Notes under the pieces: model-generated | What the model saw: only the letters and a program-made list of their open reading frames with translations | Database searches by the model: none | Told to the model about the DNA's origin: nothing | Assembly (NCBI GenBank): GCA_004552155.1 | Contig: SFPF01000010.1 | Span: 1-37,563 of the forward strand | DNA length: 37,563 nt | Direction: 5' to 3' | Source: Bacteroidales bacterium | Lineage (GTDB): Bacteria; Bacteroidota; Bacteroidia; Bacteroidales; Bacteroidaceae | Shown: piece by piece, positions 17,614 through 26,596 of the stretch | Layout of the letters: each line of letters starts with the position of its first letter | Position numbering within the stretch: the stretch's first letter is position 1 | Translations under genes and position numbers: made by a program

Positions 17614-18948
17614 ATGGAAAAGTTCAATATCCTCGGCGAAGCCCCCGTGGGGCGACTGTTGGCGCAGTACGCCTTTCCTGCCATAGTGGCCATGGCGGCT
17701 TCGTCGGTCTACAACATCATCGACGGCATCTTCATCGGCCAGGGCGTGGGTGCCGAAGCCATTATGGGGCTTGCGCTGACGGCTCCCGTGATGTCGCTCA
17801 CTGCGGCATTCGGCGCAATGGTGGGCGTGGGCGCGTCCACGCTGATGAGCGTCAAACTCGGGCAGCGCGACTACGAAACGGCGCAGCGCATTCTCGGCAA
17901 CGTGTTGATTATGAACATCGTCATGGGACTTTCGCTCGGCCTGCTGCTGCTACTTTTCCTCGAACCCATCCTCCGCTTCTTCGGCGCAAGCGATGCCACG
18001 CTGCCTTATGCCTACGACTTTATGAGCATCATTCCGCATCTCTACCTCGGGCTCAACGCCCTGCTGCGCTCCACCAACCGTCCGCAGAAGGCCATGCTCG
18101 CCACCTTCGGCACCGTGGGTCTTAACTGCGTGTTCGCCCCGATTTTCATCTTTGTGCTGGATTGGGGCATACGCGGCGCGGCATTTGCCACCATTCTCTC
18201 GCAGCTGGCGATGCTCTGCTGGCAATTACGGCTCTTTTCAAATAAGTCAGACCTTATCCACCTGCATCGGGGCATTATGCGCCTGCAGCGCAAGATTGTG
18301 GGCGAGTCGCTGATAGTGGGCTTGCCGCAATTTCTCATCAACCTTTGTGCCTGCATGGTCACGGTCATCGTGACGCGCAGCATGGCAGAGTTTGGCGGCG
18401 ACGTTTCAGTGGGCGCGTTCGGCATCTGCAACCGCTTGGTGCTCTTTTGCGTGATGGTGATTATCGGCCTGAACCAAGGCATGCAGCCCATAGCGGGCTA
18501 CAACTACGGGGCACAGCGTTACGACCGCGTGCTGCAAGTGCTCAAACTCGCGCTCATAGCCGGCGTGTGCATCACTGGCACCGGTTTTCTCGTAGGCACG
18601 TTCCTCGCCGAGCCCTGCGTGTCGCTCTTTGCCAAGGATTCGCCCGAACTGATTGCCGGCGCGGCGCACGGCCTGCGCATCTTGGTGATGTTTTTCCCGA
18701 TAGTAGGCATTCAGATTGTATCAACAGCATTTTTCCAGAGCATCGGTATGGCCGGCAAGAGCATCTTCCTTTCGCTCACGCGCCAGCTGCTTTTCCTTTT
18801 GCCTTTGCTCCTGATATTGCCGCACGTGATGGAGAATCCGATCGACGGCGTGTGGTATGCCTCGCCTTTCTCCGATCTCATAGCCTCCATCCTCGCCATC
18901 GTGCTCTTGATGATTGAAGTAAAGAAATTCCGCAAACGCATCGCTTAA
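17614..18948 (+). CDS. MATE family efflux transporter
   Basis: A 444-residue, 12-helix inner-membrane antiporter of the multidrug and toxic compound extrusion family. It shows two similar halves; the first begins GRLLAQYAFPAIVAMAASSV with YNIIDGIFIGQGVG, the second repeats the pattern around GLPQFLINLCACMVTVIVTR with GLNQGMQPIAGYNYGA. Such proteins export cationic drugs or metabolites using Na+ or H+ gradients; the substrate is not predictable. It is followed 12 bases later by the kinase-like gene, so the two are probably co-transcribed. The frame is intact. Confidence 0.93.
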   Translation: MEKFNILGEAPVGRLLAQYAFPAIVAMAASSVYNIIDGIFIGQGVGAEAIMGLALTAPVMSLTAAFGAMVGVGASTLMSVKLGQRDYETAQRILGNVLIMNIVMGLSLGLLLLLFLEPILRFFGASDATLPYAYDFMSIIPHLYLGLNALLRSTNRPQKAMLATFGTVGLNCVFAPIFIFVLDWGIRGAAFATILSQLAMLCWQLRLFSNKSDLIHLHRGIMRLQRKIVGESLIVGLPQFLINLCACMVTVIVTRSMAEFGGDVSVGAFGICNRLVLFCVMVIIGLNQGMQPIAGYNYGAQRYDRVLQVLKLALIAGVCITGTGFLVGTFLAEPCVSLFAKDSPELIAGAAHGLRILVMFFPIVGIQIVSTAFFQSIGMAGKSIFLSLTRQLLFLLPLLLILPHVMENPIDGVWYASPFSDLIASILAIVLLMIEVKKFRKRIA

Positions 18949-18960
18949 TTGTTTCCCCTT

Positions 18961-19590
18961 ATGACTACCCCCTTCGTAATCACCATAGGTCGCCAGCTCG
19001 GCAGCGGCGGCAGGCAAATCGGCAGGCTGATAGCCGACAGATTGGAGATTGACTATTTCGACAAGGAAATTCTCGACCTCGCCGCCCGTGAGAGCGGCTT
19101 CCGCCCGGAGATTTTTGAGGAGAGCGATGAGAAGAACGGCTTCCTGCGCTCTATTTTCGGTAACATCATTCCCTTTTTCGGCAGTCCTTCCGAAAAGATT
19201 TACCCCGACGCATTGAGCCGCGAGAACCTCTTTCGTTTGCAGTCCGATGCCATTCGCAAGGCGGCGGGCGAACGCTCTGCGGTCTTCATAGGCCGTTGCG
19301 CCGACTACGTACTGCGCGAGCACCCGCGCTGCCTCAATGTGTTCCTGACTGCCAATATGGAAGACCGCATTGTGCAGGTGATGCGGCGTGAGGGCATCGA
19401 CCGCGCGGCAGCCGAGCGGCGCATCGAAAGCGGCGACCGCCAAAGGGCGGCGTTCTACAACTTTTATAGTTCCGGCACGTGGGGTGCAGCCGCCACCTAC
19501 GACCTTTGCGTCAATACCTCCCTGCTTGGCATGGAAGAGACGGCTGAACTGATTATCGGCTTTGCCCGCAAACGGCTTGGTATCTTATGA
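18961..19590 (+). CDS. Cytidylate kinase-like family protein
   Basis: A 209-residue P-loop protein. The N-terminal ITIGRQLGSGGRQIGRLIAD (about residues 6-25) is the nucleotide-binding loop of the cytidylate-kinase-like family, and the centre has VFIGRCADYVL and a C-terminal lid-like arginine-rich stretch (VMRREGIDRAAAERRI). It is not the housekeeping Cmk, which has a different layout. These proteins are common in gut Bacteroidetes and Firmicutes and their true substrate is not established. The ATG at 18961 is preferred to an in-frame TTG at 18949. Its stop overlaps the start of the next gene by four bases, giving translational coupling with the phosphoesterase. Confidence 0.83.
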   Translation: MTTPFVITIGRQLGSGGRQIGRLIADRLEIDYFDKEILDLAARESGFRPEIFEESDEKNGFLRSIFGNIIPFFGSPSEKIYPDALSRENLFRLQSDAIRKAAGERSAVFIGRCADYVLREHPRCLNVFLTANMEDRIVQVMRREGIDRAAAERRIESGDRQRAAFYNFYSSGTWGAAATYDLCVNTSLLGMEETAELIIGFARKRLGIL

Positions 19591-20081
19591 AGCGCATCGG
19601 ACTGCTATCAGATACCCACAGTTGCTGGGACGAGCGCTTCGCTGAATATTTTGCCGACTGCGATGAAATTTGGCACGCCGGCGATGTGGGGTCTATGGAA
19701 GTCGCCGACAAACTGGCGGCGTTGCATCCCCTTCGCTGCGTGTGCGGCAACTGTGACGGCGGCGACCTGCGCATTGTATATCCGCCCTTGGCGCGTTTCC
19801 GCGTGGAGGAGGTAGAGGTGATGATGACGCACATCGGCGGCTATCCCGGCCATTATGCGCCTCATATTCGCGAACGACTGATGAGCCGCCCCACCGACCT
19901 GTTTGTGTGCGGTCATTCGCATATCCTGAAAGTCGTGCGCGACCCTGTGCTCAATCTTCTGCACATCAACCCCGGCGCGGCTGGGCATCAGGGTTGGCAC
20001 TTGGTGCGCACCCTCGTGCGTTTCAGCATTACTGGCAAGCGTATTCACGACCTCGAAGTCGTGGAATTAGGAGGAAGATAA
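19587..20081 (+). CDS. YfcE/MJ0936-type metallophosphoesterase
   Basis: A 164-residue calcineurin-like phosphodiesterase. All five metal-binding blocks are visible in order: LLSDTHS (residues 5-11), HAGDVGS (about 31-37), GNCD (about 54-57), THIGG (about 76-80) and GHSH (about 108-111). Family members hydrolyse phosphodiesters in a di-metal site; the natural substrate is unknown. It overlaps the kinase-like gene by four bases (ATGA) and is the last gene of the plus-strand run, ending before a bidirectional terminator. Confidence 0.9.
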   Translation: MKRIGLLSDTHSCWDERFAEYFADCDEIWHAGDVGSMEVADKLAALHPLRCVCGNCDGGDLRIVYPPLARFRVEEVEVMMTHIGGYPGHYAPHIRERLMSRPTDLFVCGHSHILKVVRDPVLNLLHINPGAAGHQGWHLVRTLVRFSITGKRIHDLEVVELGGR

Positions 20082-20103
20082 GCAGATAATATAACGGAAA
20101 AAG

Positions 20104-20123
20104 AAAAGGGATGTGCCCCTTTT
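20104..20123. terminator. Bidirectional terminator between convergent genes
   Basis: Stem AAAAGGG/CCCTTTT with a 6-base loop sits between the phosphoesterase (plus) and the GH85 gene (minus). It has a T-run on each strand, so it can end transcription from both sides. Confidence 0.7.
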
Positions 20124-20142
20124 TGCTGTATGTATCAAAACG

Positions 20143-23100
20143 TTACTTCTTCAAGAGTTTTACGGCGCGGAGGTTCTTGCCGTCTTTCTTAATCTGCACG
20201 ATATAGGTGCCCGTTGCACCGAGGCGCAACTGCATCTTGCCGTTGCCCGTCATCTGTGCAGCCTTGGCGGCTACTTCGCGGCCTTCGGCGTTGAATACGC
20301 GTACGGAGTAGTTGCCGGCTTCTGCGAAGTCGATGATTACGTCCTCGCCCACGGTGTACGTGCGCATGCTGCCGATTTCATTCTTAGCGATGCCGCTTTC
20401 GCCGCCTGCCACCTTAATTACCTGGAAGGTGCGCTGGTCGGAACCGAGCGAGTTTGCCAGCGTGAGGGTTACGGTGTAGTCGCCGCCCTTGGCGTAGGTC
20501 ACCTTTGCGCTACCGCTTTGGTCGTTGCCCGTCAGCGGTGTGAGCGTGCCCTTCTTGGCTTTCCATGTGGGCTGGGTCACTACGGGGAATGCCGTTCCGA
20601 TAACGAACGGGCAGCCGGATGTGGGCTCTGCCTCAATCCAACCGAATGCGCCCTGGCCTTCGCTGCCGGTGGCGGCATACTCGTGCATACCTGCCTTTAC
20701 GCCTGCCTTGCTGCCTGCGGAAGCAAAGGTGTAGTCGGCTGCGGCGGCATCTTCAAGATCCCAGTAAGAAATGACATTGGAGGGCAGGGCTGCCTTGTTG
20801 AGGTCACCCATAGAAGCCTTGACCTCTGCATCGGTGAGTACGCCGTTCCAAATGGTGAAGTTATCGATAACGCCGTCGATACCGCTACGGCCGTGGGCAT
20901 CGCCGCCGACAGATACAACCTGACCGTCGGTGATGTTGTAAACGTTCTTTTCATATCCGGGAGTCGTGGTGCTGGCACCAGTCGTAGAACGCTTCCAACT
21001 CGTGACGGTCTGCTTCACGCCGTTTACGTAGAAGTCGCTGCGGAAAGCGCCGGAGGTGTTGTAGTCGAACGTATAGGCGAGGTGTACCCAGTTGCCTACG
21101 GGGATCTTTGTGTTACCGTAGGTATATTGGAGTTCGTTGTTGCTCGAAGCGTCCGTGCCGCGGAAGGTGTAGCAACCGATAGAGCCGTCAGAGGCAAGGT
21201 TGTTCCAAATCCAGCCCCAGTCGGTCTTAGGCCATGAGTCTACCTTATTGGCCACGGCGAGGAGTTGCGTTTCGCCCTCGGCGAGCTTGTTGATTTTGAG
21301 CCAGAAGGATACGGAGAACGACTTCGCGCCCACAAGACCGAGATCTGCGCATTTTGCGCCGAAACGCTTTTCGTTGAGGTTCACGCCCTGCGAACCTGCG
21401 CCGTCGGCCTTGCGGCCGGTGTAGGCCAGGGCGATTTCTTCGTCGGCTTTTACTTCGATGTCGGCTTCTTTGCCATTGGCGGTGAGGCTAAGGATTTGCG
21501 GGAGTGCGCCCACGCCCTCGCCGGTAATCTGCACGAAACTGCCGTATTCGCGGAGCTGCATCTCGCGGTTGCCTGCGCTGTTGTACACGTTGCCGTTGAG
21601 CTTCAGCGTGTAGCTGCCGATATTGGCAAGGCCGTTTACCGTTACGCTTACGCCGGTCTCCTCAAAGAGCTTCGTGCCGTTGCCGTCGAAGAGCTGCCAT
21701 GTGCCCGGTTCGTGGTTCGGGTCTACATACGACATTTCGAACGATTCATTGGGCTTAATCGTGTTCTTGCTGATTTGGATGTCGTCGCTGTAAATGTACG
21801 TGCCTGCATTGTGGTACTCGCCCCAAGCAATCTGGGAGTCGCTCTTGTGGTCGAGGGCAACGGCTGCCACGCCGAAGCGCACCTTAATCGAGCCCGTGCC
21901 TTTGGAGAAGTCGAGGGGCACATTGTAATACAGGCCTGCCCAAGAGGTAGTGAGACCCATGAAGACGGGGTCGCAACCTTCTTGCTGTGCATAGAGTTTG
22001 AAGAATGCAGTGTTCACGTCGAGGTTGTAGCAGGGCGTGCCGGCGGGTTTGCTGTTGGGCATGTTGAAGATAATCTTGCCGTCTACGCCTTCCTTGCTGA
22101 ATGCCAGCACCTTGCTGGAAGCGATAACCGGGCTGGCGGGCGTTACGCTGGTGCCGCGCACGATAGAGAACTCGCCGAGGTTGAGGTCGAGGTTTTCAGC
22201 GCCCGTGAAGTGCAGGGCAACGAGGGCAACGGTCTTACCTGCCAACTCGCCGCCTACGGTGAACTGGCGCTCTACCCAAGCGTCCTCATCGGCTTCGTCG
22301 TTGGCTGCGAGGAGGTTCATGCCGCTCTCGTTAATAGCCACGCTCTCATTGCCGAGGGCGGTGAGCACGAGGTTCATGCCGGCCTTACCGCTGTTGAGCT
22401 TGTAGCGCACGGTGATCACGTCGCCGCTCTGCAAGGCGTATTCCGTTTTGAAGAGGTGGAGGTATTCATCGGCTGCCGTGCCGAAAATGCGGAGGCAGGA
22501 ACCGCCTACGTAGGCATTGTCCCACACAAATTCTGCGTCCAGTCCGCTGGCGGGCACGTCGGAAGCGTTGCGGCCGAGGAGCTTAGAGGCAAACCACCAG
22601 CGCCACGTGGGCAGATAGTCCTGCACGCCGACGTTGTACCAAGGACGGTCGTTTTGCTGCACGCCCTGCCAGTTGAAGAACTTACCGTTACCGAGGTTGA
22701 AGTAAGAGATAAACGGTTCTTCGCTCAAATTCCACTTCATGGAGCTGCGGGCGGTCATGAACGACGACATGCCGTGGAACGTAAAGTTATCGGCATTGTA
22801 CTTCATCGAACTGGTCACGGCGGGGCAGTTGGCAGGGTTGCGCGTGCCGCCCGTAAACCAGCGTTCCGTGCGGAGCATATAGGTGCGCTGCTTCACGTCG
22901 GGGGCACTGCCCTTTTCGCCGCGGCTTTCCCAGAACATATTTTCGCTATGTGCGCCCCAAAGGCCTATTGAAATAGCATAGTCTGCAAGCAAAGGCCAAC
23001 TGTTTGAGCGAGGTTCTGCGCCCTGCATGTTCACGCCGGCGTAGAGGTCGAGCGGGTCGCGGTTGATGCTCTGCGCCTTCGTCACGGAGGAGCTGAGCAA

Positions 23101-23904
23101 CGAGGCGGAGTTCCAGTTGTAGTTGAAGAAGAGCGAGGTGCGGATATTGTCACCGTCGCCGAAGGTCTTTTCGTTGTGCGAAGCCAGGCCGCGGTCGAAC
23201 ATGATCGTACCGTTGTCGTTCGTGCCGTCGTACCAGATGTTTTCAAACAAAGGATTGGTCTCGCGCATCTTCTTCACGAGGGCAGCGTGGAAGGGAAAGA
23301 GTTTTTGCTGCACGGCATAGCCGCTCGAGAACTCCGAGTTGTAACCCATGCCGTCCACGCCGTAATAAGTGTGAAACTGTGCCACCTTATCAGCACCTAC
23401 GGCTGCGATATTTGTCAATACCGTGCCCCAACCGTTTGTGGTCAAGCTGCCGAAAGGAATGCCGGCAACGCCCGAAACGGGCACGCCGTTCTTGTGCGCC
23501 ACGTCGAGGAATGCGCCGGGCACGCGGCCGAGCGGAGCCGTCCAGTTGCCCCAGTGCGTCACGTAGGGCCACATGGTGAATACTTCGGAGTCGAACACGC
23601 CGTCGGGTAGCGCGTTGCCGAAACTGTTGTTCACGGGAATCCACGCCAAGAGTTTCTTGTCGTTGGAGGCGGTGAGGCCGAGGCGCACCTGCGTAGCGGT
23701 GTTGCGGAAACGTTCGCGGGGCTTCACGCGGGAGATGAAGAAGTTGTCGTCTTCACTCACTTGCGAGCCTACGCTCCAAGCGTTGAGCGTTTGGTCGAAC
23801 TTGTCGCTGCTCGTGCCCCAAGTGATGTACCCTTCTTGCAGCTGCTGTGCGGAAGCACCGAGTGCGAAAGCGGTCATCGCAGAAACGAGGACAATTTTTT
23901 TCAT
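20143..23904 (-). CDS. Secreted GH85 endo-beta-N-acetylglucosaminidase with LamG-like and sorting domains
   Basis: A 1,253-residue multidomain enzyme. Signal peptide about 1-19 (ending ASA). The GH85 catalytic domain spans about 20-400; the pair Asn189 and Glu191 in GMGYNSEF matches the N-x-E catalytic pair of GH85, after a strand reading VPVSGVAGIPFG. GH85 enzymes cut the chitobiose core of N-linked glycans, releasing the whole glycan. Then come a galactose-binding-like region (about 440-600), Ig-like strands, a LamG/concanavalin-like domain (about 820-1030, NLNEKRFGAKCADLGLVGAK to FTIWNGVLTDAEVK), a PKD-like segment and a tail VRVFNAEGREVAAKA...GTYIVQIKKDGK typical of type IX secretion sorting domains. 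It probably acts first in the pathway, supplying glycans for GH92 and GH20. Three promoter-like elements lie upstream in a tandem repeat (23966-24109). Confidence 0.9.
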   Translation of the reverse strand: MKKIVLVSAMTAFALGASAQQLQEGYITWGTSSDKFDQTLNAWSVGSQVSEDDNFFISRVKPRERFRNTATQVRLGLTASNDKKLLAWIPVNNSFGNALPDGVFDSEVFTMWPYVTHWGNWTAPLGRVPGAFLDVAHKNGVPVSGVAGIPFGSLTTNGWGTVLTNIAAVGADKVAQFHTYYGVDGMGYNSEFSSGYAVQQKLFPFHAALVKKMRETNPLFENIWYDGTNDNGTIMFDRGLASHNEKTFGDGDNIRTSLFFNYNWNSASLLSSSVTKAQSINRDPLDLYAGVNMQGAEPRSNSWPLLADYAISIGLWGAHSENMFWESRGEKGSAPDVKQRTYMLRTERWFTGGTRNPANCPAVTSSMKYNADNFTFHGMSSFMTARSSMKWNLSEEPFISYFNLGNGKFFNWQGVQQNDRPWYNVGVQDYLPTWRWWFASKLLGRNASDVPASGLDAEFVWDNAYVGGSCLRIFGTAADEYLHLFKTEYALQSGDVITVRYKLNSGKAGMNLVLTALGNESVAINESGMNLLAANDEADEDAWVERQFTVGGELAGKTVALVALHFTGAENLDLNLGEFSIVRGTSVTPASPVIASSKVLAFSKEGVDGKIIFNMPNSKPAGTPCYNLDVNTAFFKLYAQQEGCDPVFMGLTTSWAGLYYNVPLDFSKGTGSIKVRFGVAAVALDHKSDSQIAWGEYHNAGTYIYSDDIQISKNTIKPNESFEMSYVDPNHEPGTWQLFDGNGTKLFEETGVSVTVNGLANIGSYTLKLNGNVYNSAGNREMQLREYGSFVQITGEGVGALPQILSLTANGKEADIEVKADEEIALAYTGRKADGAGSQGVNLNEKRFGAKCADLGLVGAKSFSVSFWLKINKLAEGETQLLAVANKVDSWPKTDWGWIWNNLASDGSIGCYTFRGTDASSNNELQYTYGNTKIPVGNWVHLAYTFDYNTSGAFRSDFYVNGVKQTVTSWKRSTTGASTTTPGYEKNVYNITDGQVVSVGGDAHGRSGIDGVIDNFTIWNGVLTDAEVKASMGDLNKAALPSNVISYWDLEDAAAADYTFASAGSKAGVKAGMHEYAATGSEGQGAFGWIEAEPTSGCPFVIGTAFPVVTQPTWKAKKGTLTPLTGNDQSGSAKVTYAKGGDYTVTLTLANSLGSDQRTFQVIKVAGGESGIAKNEIGSMRTYTVGEDVIIDFAEAGNYSVRVFNAEGREVAAKAAQMTGNGKMQLRLGATGTYIVQIKKDGKNLRAVKLLKK

Positions 23905-23965
23905 AAAGGTTATAGATTAAGGTTGATAAAAAAAGATTTCAAAATAAATATAGATGCCTATTCTT

Positions 23966-24109
23966 TGCAAAGTTAGTGCAAGGCGAGCGCAATAGAGCTT
24001 GTTCTAATTGCCGAGCCGTAACCTATCTTATGCAAAGATAGTGCAAGGCGAGCGCAATAGAGCTTGTTCTAATTGCCGAGCCGTAGCCTATCTTATGCAA
24101 AGTTAGTGC
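23966..24109 (-). repeat. 65-base tandem repeat (2.2 copies) carrying promoter-like elements upstream of GH85
   Basis: Copies begin at 23966, 24031 and (partial) 24096. Each includes TGCAAAG(T/A)TAGTGC and, in the full copies, GGCGAGCGCAATAGAGC and AATTGCCGAGCCGTA. On the minus strand, the strand of GH85, each start reads TAACTTTG or TATCTTTG, the Bacteroidetes -7 consensus. No TTTG is found at the -33 position, so promoter activity is unproven. The copies differ at only a few positions (for example GTT versus GAT), which points to recent duplication. The remaining bases between GH92 and GH85 show no gene. Confidence 0.85.
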
Positions 24110-24168
24110 TTTTCGTTTCACTTCCCCAATTATCTTATAAGAATACTATTGTTTAAAATGAAACTATT

Positions 24169-26517
24169 TCAATCCTTTGTCATCGAATACGGCTTGGCGG
24201 CGGCGTTCAGCCCGCGCTTGCGGTTGGGCTTGTCGCTCATCTCGAAGTCGAGGGTGCAGCCTTCGGCGAGGATGGAGTGGGAGATGTAGAGTTTGTCGTA
24301 AGGCTGGCCGTTCACGCGCAGGCTTTTCACGTAGCGGCGGCGGTCGCTCGCGCCGGCGGCGCGGATAACGATTTTGCGGCCATTGGGCAGAGTGATACTA
24401 AGGTGAGGCAGATAGGGCGCGCCCAATACGTATTGGTCGCTGCCGGGACAGACGGGATAGAAGCCCATGGCGGAGAAGATGTACCAAGCCGACATCTGCC
24501 CGCAGTCGTCATTGCCGCCCAGTCCGCGTATGTCGCTGCGGTACATGCGGTTCATGATGGTGCGCACCCATTGCTGCGTTTTCCAAGGCTCGGCAGTCCA
24601 GGCATATAGATAGGGAATGTGGTGGCTCGGTTCGTTGCCGTGCACATAGCCGCCCACAAGGCAGTCGGCCGTGATGTCTTCATTGTCTTCGTAATACTTT
24701 TCAGGCAAATCCATGCTGAAGAGTTCGTCGAGGCGCTGGCGGAATACTTTTTCGCCGCCCATCATGCGCATCATGCCAAAGACGTCGTGGGGCACGTGGA
24801 AAGAGAAGTTCCAAGAGTTGCCCTCGATAAAGCCCTCGTTGTAAGTTTGATAAGGATCCATGCCTTCCTTAAACTGTCCGTCGGCATAGCGCGGGCAGGC
24901 GAAGCCCGACTGGGGATTATAGACGTTGCGATAGGAAAGCGCGCGCTTGGCAAACTCCTCTGCGGCCGCCGTCTCCCCCGCAGCCTTTGCGGCGGCATAG
25001 ATAGCCCAATCGTCGTAAGCATATTCCAAAGTGTTGGAAGCCGCCGTGGCATCGCGGTCGTAAGGCACATAGCCAAGTTGCCTGTATGCTTCGATGCCGG
25101 GCATCCGCTTGCTGTTGGCGGTGGCTGTCATGGCTTCGAGCGCGGCGCGGCGGTCGATGTCGGCGCCTTTGGCCAGCGCGTCTGCCAAAACGCTCACGGC
25201 GTGATAGCCCGTCATGCACCAGCCCTCATTGCCCATCAAACTCCAAACGGGCAGCAGGCGATGCACGCTTTGCTGCTGATGTGCCAGCATGGAGCGCACC
25301 ATGTCGGCGTTTTGCCTGGGTTTCAATAATGCCAGCAGGGGGTGCAGGGCGCGGTAGGTGTCCCAGAGCGAGAAGATGGTATAATTGTCGAAGCCCTCGG
25401 CTACGTGGACGTTGCCGTCGAGCCCGCGATAGCGGCGGTCGGTGTCCATGTAGATGCTGGGGTTGATCATAGTGTGATAGAGCGAGGTGTAGAGCATTTG
25501 CTTCTGGCTGTCGGTGCCTTCGCACTCGATGGCGGCGAGTTCGTTGTCCCATTGCCGGCGCGTCTGCTCGCAAAGCGCATCGAAGGTCTTGCCCGCCGCT
25601 TCTGCGTGCAGGTTGCGCAGCGCGCCCTCGGTGCTGACGGCCGAAAGGGCTACTTTCAGAGTAAGTTCGTTGGAGGAAGCGTTGTCGAAATTGAAATAAG
25701 CCACCACGTTGCGCCCCGCCATTTCGGGGAAGTCATGGTAAAGGTCGAACCGCCGCCAAAAGCCTTGGTAGTCGGCTTTTTTCCGGTCATGATAGCCATA
25801 GCTTTTGAGCGGTTTGCTCAGAGCGATGGCAAAGTACGTGTAGTTGCACCGCGCCCAGCCGCTGGTGATGCGGTAGCCCGTGAGTAGCGTATCGTTCTCC
25901 ACGCGGAGACTGCTCCAGAGTACCTTGCCGTCGTAGTTGTAGATGCCGTGGCCGAGGTCGAGTATAAACCGCGCCTCTTGCTGGCTGACTGGGAATGTGT
26001 AGCGATGAATGCCCACTCGCTGCGTGGCGGTGAGCTGCACTCGGATGCTGTCGTCGGAAAGCGTTACTTCATAATAGCCTGCCTTGGCTTTCTCTGACGT
26101 ATGGGAGAAGCGTGAGCGATAACCGTCGTCGGGGCGGTCGGCCGTGCCGGGATTGAGTTTAAGGCTGCCCACTTGTGGCTGTATGAGGATATCGCCGAGG
26201 TCGGAATGTCCCGTGCCGCTCAAATGGGTGTGGCTGAAGCCCACGATGGTGTTGTCCTCGTAGCGATAGCCGGCGCAATAATCGTAGGCGCGTTGCTGAT
26301 AGCGGCCGTTAATGTTGTGCGGTATTGTGTCGGTGTCGGGACTAAGCTGCACTGCGCCGAAAGGGGCGCAGGCACCGGGAAAGGTGTGCCCCATGCCGGC
26401 CGTGCCGATGAGCGGGTTCACCCAGTCGGAGAGGCGTTGCCGCACGCTTTGGCTATAAGCAGAGGAGAAGGGAACAATGGCAAGTGCTGCAATTAGGGCG
26501 CGCTTCAACAAATTCAT
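24169..26517 (-). CDS. GH92 family alpha-mannosidase
   Basis: A 782-residue exo-alpha-mannosidase of the Ca2+-dependent, inverting GH92 family that trims mannose from N-glycans or yeast mannan. Signal peptide about 1-22. The N-terminal beta-sandwich opens with VNPLIGTAGMGHTFPGA and FGAVQLSPDT; the (alpha/alpha)6 domain has Glu565 in EGNSWNFSFHVPHD, the expected general acid, and the block GNDDCGQMSAW (about 668-678) with Asp670/Asp671 in the base position. Linkage preference cannot be read. It lies upstream of GH85 on the same strand, 264 bases away. Together with GH85 and GH20 it suggests stepwise high-mannose or complex N-glycan degradation. The frame is intact. Confidence 0.95.
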   Translation of the reverse strand: MNLLKRALIAALAIVPFSSAYSQSVRQRLSDWVNPLIGTAGMGHTFPGACAPFGAVQLSPDTDTIPHNINGRYQQRAYDYCAGYRYEDNTIVGFSHTHLSGTGHSDLGDILIQPQVGSLKLNPGTADRPDDGYRSRFSHTSEKAKAGYYEVTLSDDSIRVQLTATQRVGIHRYTFPVSQQEARFILDLGHGIYNYDGKVLWSSLRVENDTLLTGYRITSGWARCNYTYFAIALSKPLKSYGYHDRKKADYQGFWRRFDLYHDFPEMAGRNVVAYFNFDNASSNELTLKVALSAVSTEGALRNLHAEAAGKTFDALCEQTRRQWDNELAAIECEGTDSQKQMLYTSLYHTMINPSIYMDTDRRYRGLDGNVHVAEGFDNYTIFSLWDTYRALHPLLALLKPRQNADMVRSMLAHQQQSVHRLLPVWSLMGNEGWCMTGYHAVSVLADALAKGADIDRRAALEAMTATANSKRMPGIEAYRQLGYVPYDRDATAASNTLEYAYDDWAIYAAAKAAGETAAAEEFAKRALSYRNVYNPQSGFACPRYADGQFKEGMDPYQTYNEGFIEGNSWNFSFHVPHDVFGMMRMMGGEKVFRQRLDELFSMDLPEKYYEDNEDITADCLVGGYVHGNEPSHHIPYLYAWTAEPWKTQQWVRTIMNRMYRSDIRGLGGNDDCGQMSAWYIFSAMGFYPVCPGSDQYVLGAPYLPHLSITLPNGRKIVIRAAGASDRRRYVKSLRVNGQPYDKLYISHSILAEGCTLDFEMSDKPNRKRGLNAAAKPYSMTKD

Positions 26518-26596
26518 AGGTGGGGAGTATGGGTGATTGGGAAAAATATTATGAAAAGCGTAGGTCCTTGTGGCGTTAAGGATTATGACGAGCCGC

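Noticed and set aside
23966..24109. Tandem repeat considered as a CRISPR array
   Set aside because: The whole 65-base unit is repeated with no variable spacers, only two full copies exist and no cas gene is present.
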